Origin: Mariluticola halotolerans
GTDB taxonomy: Bacteria > Pseudomonadota > Alphaproteobacteria > Rhizobiales > Devosiaceae
DNA length: 64,000 bases
Reading direction: 5' to 3'
Assembly: GCF_021611515.1 (NCBI RefSeq)
Contig: NZ_CP090960.1
Location: forward strand, 1,550,001-1,614,000
Below are positions 17,831 through 24,943 of the stretch, piece after piece. The notes below the pieces were generated by a model, which made no database searches, was not told where the DNA came from, and saw only the letters and a program-made list of their open reading frames with translations. Within the stretch, counting starts at the first letter, position 1; each line of letters starts with the position of its first letter. A program made the position numbers and the translations under genes.

Positions 17831-17944
17831 AATTTCTTTTGCTGAAAATTTTAATATTCAGGGATCTCTATTACTGCATACCTGTTTCAGTTTCCTGAAC
17901 AGTGTAGTCATAATTTTTTTGCGACCAGGGGGACCGGACGTGGC

Positions 17945-19879
17945 CTACCAGCCACCGCCGCCACCGCCGCCGCTGCCGCCGCCCGAGCTGCCGCCGCCAC
18001 TAGACCCTGAGGACGAGGATGATACCGGTTGCGCGGCAATCATGGCGGCGCTCATGCCACTGCTGATGCCTGCCAGATCGCGGCCGATACTGGCGCTGGA
18101 GAAGTTGCGGCCATGATACCAATGCGGCTGATAATCGGATTTCCGACCGGCATCTGCGTGGCGTTGCAGCTCTTTCTCGAAATGATCGGCCCAGGGTTTT
18201 TCTACACCCAGTGCAATGGCATAGGGCAGAATGGCCTCGAAGCGCGCCGGGGTGAGTTCCGGCTCACCCACCATGTTCAGGCGCTCTTTTTCGGCGGTTT
18301 CCAGATACATCCGGAAACCTTCTATCTGGTCCATAACCTTGCGGCCCTGGACGGTTGGGGCGCGCATGATGCTGGCGAAAATAATACTCATCACCACGAT
18401 TACGCTTACTACGAAACCGGGGAGCAGGTCGTGGATGCTGGCGAGAAGGACCTCGATGAAATCGCCGTTTTGCAGAGCGATTACAAATAGATAACCTGCA
18501 ATTGCAGCGAGGGCGACCCTGATGAGGGTGTTGGGCCAGCTGCCGGCACTGCCCAAATTCACCAGCATGGCCAGAAGCCCGCCGATGAAGACGGAAACGA
18601 GCAGCGTGAGCAGCAGCCATTCGAAGGCGATGGCGCCGGTGAGGAGCATAATTCCCAACCCTGCCAATGACATAACGATGCCAAGCGCGGTCTCGCCAAC
18701 ATTGTTGCGGAAGTAGGATTCGCGATTTTCCAGCTCAACGGCGCTGGTAAAGTCGCCGCGCAAGCTGGCCAGTTGCGGCCCGGTGGTCTTGTCTACGGTG
18801 ACGCTGCCGCGGTGGACAATAAAGTTTAAAATGACGGTTTCGCCAGCTGATGGAAGGGCCTCTTTATGGGCAATACCAGTACTTATAAAAGTGGTTTTCT
18901 TACCCATTGTTTCGATGTTGATCAGGCCCTTGACGGCGAGGCTGACGAGCGCGGCTGTAAAAGCCTGCCAACCGCTCCAGCCCATGTTGGCGACATAATG
19001 GGTCAGGCCCGGCGAAAACCCTTCGGGCGGGTAGAAAAGTGGAATGATTGTGCCTTTGGCCGGATCGCGGCCGACGCGCAGCCATGCGCGCATGTAATAG
19101 CCGAACAGAACCAGGAAGACGGCGAGCGGCACGATAATCTCGCGATTATCGGAAATGAAGTAGAGCGCCTTTGTGCTGATGTCCGGTTCATCCAGAATGC
19201 CCTTTTGAAACCCGACGGCGACGCTCAGCCCTTCGCGCTCCGCGAGTCGGCGGGTGGCCTGAAATTCGACGATGTTGTCGGCGGTCTTGATGGTTGCAAC
19301 CGCACGATCAGTGCTGCCGAATGCGCCGGTATAGCCCGCTGTTCGTGCGATGACAGCGCCTTCGGGCAAGGTGATTTTGGCTGTGGCGCGCTCGATGGGG
19401 AAGTCCCAGTAATTGCCCGTTGCATTCCAGAAGATCTCGTCCGCGTCATCATATGCGCGCCCGACACGGGTCATGGTGTAATGCAGGGTGTAGGTATGAA
19501 CGCCATTGCGCAAATACACATCGGCATCGCCGATACGGATCCGGACACCGCGCTCTATTGATTCCATCTCGTAAGGCTCGGACGCGCCATTGCGGCGCAC
19601 CTCGACCACCTCAAGGCTTGAGCGAATTTGCCTGCCGTCATCCAGCCGCAGCACGGTCGGGATATCGCGGAAAATGCCCCGGCGGATTTCATAACCCTCC
19701 GCATTCACCGCGATAGTTTCGACGACATCGACCGATCCATCTGTGTGCAAGGTCACATCAGAATCGAACAGCCGGATGGTTTCCGCCGCCACGGCTGGCA
19801 GCGCCAAACCGATTGCGAGAATGACAGTGAGAACAGCGGCGGCAAAAACCCGCGTCAGTTGCCTAGTTGAAACTGACAT
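17945..19879 (-). CDS. DUF2207 membrane protein with Gly/Ser-rich tail
   Basis: A 644-residue membrane protein of the DUF2207 type. It has a signal peptide (to about residue 32, LALPAVAAE), then an extracytoplasmic beta-rich domain that begins with the family-typical RLFDSDVTLHTDGSVDVVETI and EIRRGIFRDIPT. A membrane segment with DNREIIVPLAVFLVLFGYYMRAWLRVGRDP follows, then a pair of hydrophobic segments in the C-terminal half. The tail is nearly pure Ser and Gly and ends in Trp. It overlaps lemA by 17 bases on the same strand, so coupled expression is likely; DUF2207 and LemA proteins often occur together (family knowledge). Function is unknown. I placed the start at 19879, where the signal peptide begins. 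Confidence 0.85.
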   Translation of the reverse strand: MSVSTRQLTRVFAAAVLTVILAIGLALPAVAAETIRLFDSDVTLHTDGSVDVVETIAVNAEGYEIRRGIFRDIPTVLRLDDGRQIRSSLEVVEVRRNGASEPYEMESIERGVRIRIGDADVYLRNGVHTYTLHYTMTRVGRAYDDADEIFWNATGNYWDFPIERATAKITLPEGAVIARTAGYTGAFGSTDRAVATIKTADNIVEFQATRRLAEREGLSVAVGFQKGILDEPDISTKALYFISDNREIIVPLAVFLVLFGYYMRAWLRVGRDPAKGTIIPLFYPPEGFSPGLTHYVANMGWSGWQAFTAALVSLAVKGLINIETMGKKTTFISTGIAHKEALPSAGETVILNFIVHRGSVTVDKTTGPQLASLRGDFTSAVELENRESYFRNNVGETALGIVMSLAGLGIMLLTGAIAFEWLLLTLLVSVFIGGLLAMLVNLGSAGSWPNTLIRVALAAIAGYLFVIALQNGDFIEVLLASIHDLLPGFVVSVIVVMSIIFASIMRAPTVQGRKVMDQIEGFRMYLETAEKERLNMVGEPELTPARFEAILPYAIALGVEKPWADHFEKELQRHADAGRKSDYQPHWYHGRNFSSASIGRDLAGISSGMSAAMIAAQPVSSSSSGSSGGGSSGGGSGGGGGGGW

Positions 19880-20426
19880 CGGGTACCGCACGGTCAGCTT
19901 CGTTCTCGAGCTCGAAATATTCCTTCTTGGTGAAGCCAAATGTATTGGCGACAATATTGGAGGGAACACTTTCGACGGCTACGTTGAGATTGCGGACCGC
20001 GCCATTGTAATAACGACGCGACATCTGGATTTCGTCTTCGACGGTCTGCAACGCGCCCTGGAATTCCAGAAATGTCGTATTTGCTTTCAGATCGGGGTAA
20101 TCCTCGGCCACAGCAATCAACTTGCCGAGCGCGCCGGACAATATGCCCTCAAGGCGTCCGCGCTCCTCTGGACCGGCATTGGCTGCCCCCTGCACCGCGG
20201 CGCGGGCGTTGGTTACCGCCTCAAGCGTCTCGCGCTCATGGCTCATATAGCCTTTGACCGTCTCCAGCATGTTGGGAATCAGGTCAGCGCGGCGCTTGAG
20301 CTGAACATCGATGCCTGACCATCCCTCTTCGGCCAGCTGCCGGTGCTTGACCAGGTTATTGTAGATGACAATCGCGTAGCCAATGATGGCTATAATGATG
20401 ATGAGAAAGATCAAACCGGCGTCCAT
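19863..20426 (-). CDS. lemA: LemA family protein
   Basis: A 187-residue protein with one N-terminal membrane segment (FLIIIIAIIGYAIVIYNNLV) followed by a long helical domain. The LemA signature is strong: YNNLVKHRQLAEEGWSGIDVQLKRRADLIPNMLETVKGY, with RAAVQ, and then EDYPDLKANTTFLEFQ and RRYYNGAVRNLN, ending near FGFTKKEYFELE. The topology is outside-facing C-terminus in related proteins. Start at 20426 (MDAGLIF) is chosen over longer frames lacking similarity. It is followed by the overlapping DUF2207 gene. The biochemical role of LemA proteins in bacteria is not established. Confidence 0.93.
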   Translation of the reverse strand: MDAGLIFLIIIIAIIGYAIVIYNNLVKHRQLAEEGWSGIDVQLKRRADLIPNMLETVKGYMSHERETLEAVTNARAAVQGAANAGPEERGRLEGILSGALGKLIAVAEDYPDLKANTTFLEFQGALQTVEDEIQMSRRYYNGAVRNLNVAVESVPSNIVANTFGFTKKEYFELENEADRAVPDVSFN

Positions 20427-20551
20427 AGCGTCTCGTCCTTGTTGAACCCATGCACAGGCGCCGAAGGCGATTGGCGCGTCCTTTGAATAATTTGCCACCA
20501 ATGTGCGCCTTGCACAACTTAGCTTTTTGTCACGGCGCTGCGCGCCCGGTG

Positions 20552-20851
20552 TTATTCACCGGCTGAATTGATATTTTGAGATAACCGATATCCAGCTAAT
20601 CTTTTCAGATCTGACCTTTTTAACATGATTTCGGTTAACGAAACTGCGTTCCAACTTCCCGCCGCGCTGGTTCGCCTTTCGCGCTGTCGCGGACAGCAAA
20701 AAGGGGAGCCATTTTGGTGCTCCCCTTTGCGGTGTTTGATTTTACGCGAATAGGTTTTGGCGCTTTTGACGGTGCGCTGTCTGAACACCCCGTCGCGCAG
20801 GGCCCGAGCCGCCAGATTGGGCGGTTTGGGCAATCCGGGTTTTTGTCGCAT
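20552..20851 (-). CDS. arfA: Putative alternative ribosome-rescue factor ArfA, non-stop type
   Basis: ArfA rescues ribosomes stalled on non-stop mRNA by recruiting RF2. The first 40 or so residues match the ArfA pattern: N-x-A-x-x-AL-x-D-x-x-FRQR-x-x-K-x-x-K-x-x-Y-x-RK-x-KH (NLAARALRDGVFRQRTVK, then YSRKIKHRKG). E. coli has the same order with NAIEALLHDPLFRQRVEK and YMRKGKH. The ATG at 20851 follows AGGAG with a six-base gap. The frame stays open for 99 codons to 20552, but an intrinsic terminator lies inside it at codons 42-52, so most mRNA should end there and yield a protein of about 50 residues. That is the known arfA control logic: the gene makes its own non-stop message and is expressed when tmRNA fails. 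The reading beyond codon 52 looks like non-coding sequence. Confidence 0.75.
   Translation of the reverse strand: MRQKPGLPKPPNLAARALRDGVFRQRTVKSAKTYSRKIKHRKGEHQNGSPFCCPRQRERRTSAAGSWNAVSLTEIMLKRSDLKRLAGYRLSQNINSAGE
20698..20728 (-). terminator. Intrinsic terminator inside the arfA reading frame
   Basis: On the minus strand AAAGGGGAGC and GCTCCCCTTT form a perfect 10-base stem around a 9-base loop (arms at 20719-20728 and 20700-20709), followed by a run of five T. It is a textbook Rho-independent terminator or RNase III target. It lies 40 codons into the ArfA-like frame and leaves no stop codon before the expected 3' end. Confidence 0.8.
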
Positions 20852-20970
20852 CGTGAACTCCTGTCAGATTGCTGGACAGGCTCTATATAGGGTGTTGCCG
20901 CGGTTTTTCATCCCCCCACCGCCAAGGGCTGGAACGCCAACAATTCGCCACTGCCAAGATGACACAAGGC

Positions 20971-21198
20971 CTATCGGCGCGGCCCCTGCCCCTTGTCATC
21001 GCCGGAACCGGGGCGGAAGACACCGTCATCGTCCTTTTTCAGGTCAATCACATCCGGGCGGGCGCGTTCCTTGAGGTCACGTTCGTGGGTTTCCTTGTCC
21101 AGATCGCGAAAGCGCGCGCGCCAGTCATTGGCGATACGGCGGATGCCGAAATAAACGATAGCGATGAGGGCAGCAAAAACAAAAATGCGAAGGAACAT
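20971..21198 (-). CDS. Small single-pass membrane protein
   Basis: A 75-residue protein with one N-terminal transmembrane helix (IFVFAALIAIVYFGI) and a charged cytoplasmic tail rich in Arg, Asp and Lys. I know similar short unnamed proteins next to S49 peptidase genes in alphaproteobacteria but no function. It starts 12 bases after the S49 peptidase stop codon on the same strand, which suggests one transcript. No motif or Cys is present. Confidence 0.65.
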   Translation of the reverse strand: MFLRIFVFAALIAIVYFGIRRIANDWRARFRDLDKETHERDLKERARPDVIDLKKDDDGVFRPGSGDDKGQGPRR

Positions 21199-21210
21199 GA
21201 CGGGCCCTGA

Positions 21211-22089
21211 CTATAAACCGAAGCGGGACCAGAGCGCCCGGTCTTCCAAAGCGGCGATGGTCTCGGAAGCGATTGTTCCGGCGTTGAGCTGGCTCGCAAA
21301 CGGCAGGCGCGGCAGCTGCAACAGGCCGCGCTTGGGCGCTATTGGCCGCAGGACGAGCTTTTTGCCGAACCGCGCGCGCAAGACCGAGTGCATATCGCCC
21401 AGCTCGTCGATCAGGCCGAGGTCAAGACCCCGCATTGCCGTCCACCACTCGCCGGTGAACAAGTCATCGTCATCGCCCTTCAAACGCTCTGCCCGGCGTG
21501 CCTTGACGTGGTCGATGAACACCTGGTGGATATCCAGTTCAAAGCCTTTCAGCCGCTCAACATCTTCTGGCTTTTCGGGGACAAAAGGATCGAGGCTGGA
21601 CTTGTTGCGCCCGGCGGTATGGATGCGCCGTTTGATGCCAAGCTTGGCGATCGCTTCCTCAAAGCCGAAACCGGCATAGATGACGCCGATAGACCCAACG
21701 ATTGACGAGGGGTCCGCAATGATCACATCACCGGCGACAGCGATGAAATAACCGCCCGAGGCCGCGACATCCTCGACAAAAACCAATACCTGCTTGTCGT
21801 GCTCATCGGCCATGTCACGGATCATTTTGGAGATCAGGCGTGACTGCACGGGCGAGCCGCCCGGCGAGTTGATGATAATGGCGATGGCAGGGGCGCGCTT
21901 GACGGCAAAAGCCCGTTTCAGCAACGGTTCCACGCTGGCGATATTGAGCCGGCCGGGGCGCTGCTCTGACGAAATGGTGCCCTGCAGCCGAACCACCGGG
22001 ATTACCGGCTTGTCACGCCCTGTCAGGCGATTTAACCAGTTTCCGGTTCTCGCAGTGCTTTTGCCTGCTTTTTCGAACGCATTCGCCAT
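21211..22089 (-). CDS. S49 family peptidase (SppA/SohB-like)
   Basis: A 292-residue Ser-Lys protease of the ClpP-like fold, of the short SppA type. The catalytic Ser is in VEDVAASGGYFIAVAGD and the Lys in AGRNKSSLDPFVPE. IINSPGGSPVQSRLI and SSIVGSIGVIYAGF are conserved. These enzymes degrade leftover signal peptides or membrane-protein fragments. There is no obvious N-terminal membrane segment, so it may be cytoplasmic or peripheral. A Shine-Dalgarno GGGAGTG lies upstream of the ATG at 22089; nine upstream in-frame codons are not counted. The downstream gene is a small membrane protein, the upstream one a methyltransferase. Confidence 0.92.
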   Translation of the reverse strand: MANAFEKAGKSTARTGNWLNRLTGRDKPVIPVVRLQGTISSEQRPGRLNIASVEPLLKRAFAVKRAPAIAIIINSPGGSPVQSRLISKMIRDMADEHDKQVLVFVEDVAASGGYFIAVAGDVIIADPSSIVGSIGVIYAGFGFEEAIAKLGIKRRIHTAGRNKSSLDPFVPEKPEDVERLKGFELDIHQVFIDHVKARRAERLKGDDDDLFTGEWWTAMRGLDLGLIDELGDMHSVLRARFGKKLVLRPIAPKRGLLQLPRLPFASQLNAGTIASETIAALEDRALWSRFGL

Positions 22090-22137
22090 CAGTTCACTCC
22101 CAGTTCTCGCCGCCAATTTAGGTACGCGCAGTACCTG

Positions 22138-22923
22138 TTACCAGTGCAGGACGTCATTGCCACGGAAAATAGCGTCGACATCGGGCAAAAATCCGTGACC
22201 TTCAGCTCCGTGAAGCACGAGCGGTGACTTCAATGTCAGCGGACCGCGAGACCCCTTGATCCCGCGCAGGAGAATACGGCTAGCCGCCGCGCCGGGGCGT
22301 GGCACGATGGGCAACAGGGTGAGACTGCCGAAACGGGCATTAAAGGCGGCCAGCAATTCAGCCAGCCCGTCTGCCCGGTAAATGAAAATCACTTCGCCGC
22401 GCGGGGCGGCGGCAGCGGCGGCGGTGCGCACCCATTTATCAAGATCGGCATCGTGCATGTGCCGGGCGGCAGCCCGGCCCTGTTCCGGGGCCTTTGTGCC
22501 CCCGGCCGCGTCAAAGAAGGGCGGGTTGGCGATAACTGTCGAGAAATAATCTGATCGCAGCCCGGCGGCTGTGCGCGCATTCCCTGCGGCGGTGACATCG
22601 AGCGCCAGAGTTGCGGCGCGGCCTGCCATGTCGTTGGCGGCGATATTGTCATTAGCGAGCGCCAGCATATCCGGGTTTTGCTCGGCCAGCCGGGCCTCAA
22701 GCGCCGGATTATGGGCCAAAGCGCTCAAAGCGGCGGTGCCGACGCCGCTGCCCAAATCGAGCAGGGTCCGGCTTTGGGCTGCGACACTTGCACCCAGCAA
22801 TATTGAATCCAAACCCGCTCTAAAACCTGTTTTTGGTTGTAGAATAGCCAGACGCCCCCCAAGAAACGCGTCCAGGGTTGTCGTTTGCGATTTTACAAAT
22901 CCTGCGCCGTGGTCTAGGGACAT
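22138..22923 (-). CDS. N6-adenine methyltransferase, TrmN6/YfiC-like
   Basis: A 261-residue class I SAM-dependent methyltransferase. The SAM loop is LLDLGSGVGTAALSALAHNP, and the amino-methylase motif IV appears as IANPPFF, which is typical of enzymes that methylate adenine N6, such as the tRNA1(Val) A37 methyltransferase. The opening TTTLDAFLGGRLAILQPKTGFRAGLDSILLGA also matches that family. The ATG at 22923 directly precedes this conserved region. Substrate assignment to tRNA is by similarity only. It diverges from the prenyl synthase gene; the intervening 86 bases probably hold both promoters. Confidence 0.87.
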   Translation of the reverse strand: MSLDHGAGFVKSQTTTLDAFLGGRLAILQPKTGFRAGLDSILLGASVAAQSRTLLDLGSGVGTAALSALAHNPALEARLAEQNPDMLALANDNIAANDMAGRAATLALDVTAAGNARTAAGLRSDYFSTVIANPPFFDAAGGTKAPEQGRAAARHMHDADLDKWVRTAAAAAAPRGEVIFIYRADGLAELLAAFNARFGSLTLLPIVPRPGAAASRILLRGIKGSRGPLTLKSPLVLHGAEGHGFLPDVDAIFRGNDVLHW

Positions 22924-23009
22924 TTCATTCACGCTATGAGATTTAGGGCAAGCATAGTGGGTGATAGAACAAATGCCCAACCAGATTAATAGCGTTTATC
23001 GACCGGGCT

Positions 23010-24038
23010 ATGGAGCCAATGGTACTCACCGCGACAAAAACAGCGCCAGCTGACAACAGCCAAGGCGCACTCGACAAGCTGGTTTCAGCCACAAACGACA
23101 GCATGCAAAAGGTCAATGACTTGATCATTTCGCGTGCGGACTCGCATGTGGAGATTGTGCCTGAACTGGCCCGTTATCTGATTGATGCCGGGGGCAAGCG
23201 ATTGCGCCCTATGCTGACCCTTGCCGCCGCGGCCATGTTTGGCGGCGCCAATGGCAATGAAATCCGGTTCGCGGGCGCTGTCGAATTCATGCACAATGCA
23301 ACCCTGTTGCATGACGACGTGGTGGACGAAAGCGACATGCGGCGCGGCAAGCCGGCGGCGCGCAAGGTCTGGGGTAACCAGGCCAGTGTGCTGGTTGGTG
23401 ACTTCCTGCTCGGCCAGGCGTTTTTGATGATGGTGGAAGCCAATGACATCGAGGCGCTTGGTGTGTTGTCGCGCGCGGCGGCGGTGATTGCCGAGGGCGA
23501 AGTGTTCCAGCTGTCGAAGGCCAAGGACCTCAATACCAGCGCTGACGATTATTTTCAGGTGATACGCGCCAAGACCGCGACACTGTTTGAGGCGGCGACC
23601 GAAGTGGGTGCCATGGCCGGTGGCGCCAATGCCGCTGAGCGGCGCACGCTGGGCGATTACGGGCTGGCGCTGGGCCGGGCCTTTCAGCTGATCGATGATG
23701 TGCTCGACTATGGCGGCGTTGCGGGCACGCTGGGCAAAAATACCGGAGATGACCTGCGCGAGGGCAAGATGACCTTGCCGGTGATCCTGGCCCTGCAATC
23801 GGCTGATGACGACGAACGGGCGCTGATTGCGCAAGGGCTTGGCAATGCCGACGCGGATGCGGACATGCTGGCTGGCATTATCGCCATTATGGAAAAATAC
23901 GGTGCCTTGCAGCAATCGCTGGAAGAGGCGGAGCGGGCTGTTGCATCGGCCCATGCCTCGCTTGAGCAATTGCCCGAGAGCGAAATGCGGGCACTTTTGG
24001 CCGGTGTTGCGGATTTCTGTCTGGCGCGCGCCTATTGA
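23010..24038 (+). CDS. ispB: Polyprenyl diphosphate synthase (octa-/decaprenyl type)
   Basis: Makes the long prenyl chain for ubiquinone. The 342-residue all-helical protein has the first Asp-rich motif HDDVVDESDMRRG, the second LIDDVLDYGG, the GGKRLRPML substrate motif and the KT and Q residues around them. ispB-type enzymes in alphaproteobacteria usually make C50 or C45 chains; the exact length cannot be seen. An alternative start three codons in (MVLTATK) is possible. Its 3' end overlaps the convergent ispE by seven bases. Substrates come from the MEP pathway enzymes ispE and ispH in this window. Confidence 0.93.
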   Translation: MEPMVLTATKTAPADNSQGALDKLVSATNDSMQKVNDLIISRADSHVEIVPELARYLIDAGGKRLRPMLTLAAAAMFGGANGNEIRFAGAVEFMHNATLLHDDVVDESDMRRGKPAARKVWGNQASVLVGDFLLGQAFLMMVEANDIEALGVLSRAAAVIAEGEVFQLSKAKDLNTSADDYFQVIRAKTATLFEAATEVGAMAGGANAAERRTLGDYGLALGRAFQLIDDVLDYGGVAGTLGKNTGDDLREGKMTLPVILALQSADDDERALIAQGLGNADADADMLAGIIAIMEKYGALQQSLEEAERAVASAHASLEQLPESEMRALLAGVADFCLARAY

Positions 24039-24904
24039 ACGGGTGCGGCCGCGACCCAGAAGTCCGGCCATATTTCCCTGATGTCATGGGCGGCCTGATG
24101 CGCCTCGGCGCTTGAGCCATAAAGCCCGAACACGGTGGCGCCCGAACCGGACATGCGGGCGGCAACGCAGCCGCGTGTGCTGCCAAGTTTTCCGATAATT
24201 TCGCCGATCACGGGCGCTGTCTCTATGGCCGCTTCCTCAAGATCATTGCGGGTCTGTTCGAGCCAGAGCGCCAAAAGGGAAATGTGTTCCGGCGGCGCAT
24301 CGAAGGCTGGCAGGGCTGCGTTATTACGCTGCCGCAGACGGCGGAATATGTCGGCCGTCGCTATCGGGACAAGCGGGTTCACCAAGACGACGTGACAGGC
24401 GGGGAAGCGCGGCAGCGGCCTGACCACTTCGCCGACGCCTGCGGCAATGCAGGCGCTCGACAACAGGCATACGGGCACATCAGCGCCAAGGGAGGCCGCG
24501 ATGGCGGAGAGCGCCGCCGGATCGATCTCGTGAACGCTCAGGCTGGCCAGCAGCCGCAACGCCGCTGCCGCATCCGCCGACCCACCACCAATGCCGGCGG
24601 CAACCGGCAGGTTCTTGGTCAGTTCGATGGCAATGCCATGGGAAATGGCGTCCGGCCAGCGCGCCCTGAAGGCGGTTATTGCCTTGAAAACCAGATTGGA
24701 CTGCCCGGTGGTCAGCGCCTCGGCAAACGGGCCGTTTAGCGTGAGACTGTCATCGCCGGAAACCGCACGGGCCTGAAGTTCGTCGGCGACGCCGGCGAAA
24801 ACCACCAGACTTTCCAGATCGTGATAGCCATCGGCGCGCCTGCCGGTGACGTGCAAAGCCAGATTGATCTTGGCAGGGGCCGTTTCGAAAAAGCTATCGC
24901 GCAT
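24032..24904 (-). CDS. ispE: 4-diphosphocytidyl-2-C-methyl-D-erythritol kinase, IspE
   Basis: A GHMP-family kinase of the MEP pathway, phosphorylating CDP-methylerythritol. The 290-residue chain opens APAKINLALHVTGRRADGYHDLESLVVF (the Lys and Asp-Gly-Tyr-His signature). It then has the ATP-binding Gly-rich loop LPVAAGIGGGSADAAAALR, the catalytic Asp in LGADVPVCLL and the C-terminal AARMSGSGATVFGLY. All key motifs are intact. The 3' end overlaps ispB by seven bases. It follows the TPR gene after 39 bases on the same strand, so the TPR protein and ispE may share a transcript. Confidence 0.96.
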   Translation of the reverse strand: MRDSFFETAPAKINLALHVTGRRADGYHDLESLVVFAGVADELQARAVSGDDSLTLNGPFAEALTTGQSNLVFKAITAFRARWPDAISHGIAIELTKNLPVAAGIGGGSADAAAALRLLASLSVHEIDPAALSAIAASLGADVPVCLLSSACIAAGVGEVVRPLPRFPACHVVLVNPLVPIATADIFRRLRQRNNAALPAFDAPPEHISLLALWLEQTRNDLEEAAIETAPVIGEIIGKLGSTRGCVAARMSGSGATVFGLYGSSAEAHQAAHDIREIWPDFWVAAAPVQ

Positions 24905-24943
24905 GGGCTGGCCCGGGCTGGAAGGGGTTGGGCGACATCGCGC

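Noticed and set aside
17817-18116. Proline-rich plus-strand frame
   Set aside because: It is the complement of the Gly/Ser-rich tail of the DUF2207 gene; the poly-Pro run is a reading artefact.
20552-20697. Treating the full 99-codon frame as the ArfA product
   Set aside because: The sequence after the hairpin has no similarity to ArfA and includes AT-rich stretches unlike coding sequence; the functional product probably ends in the hairpin.
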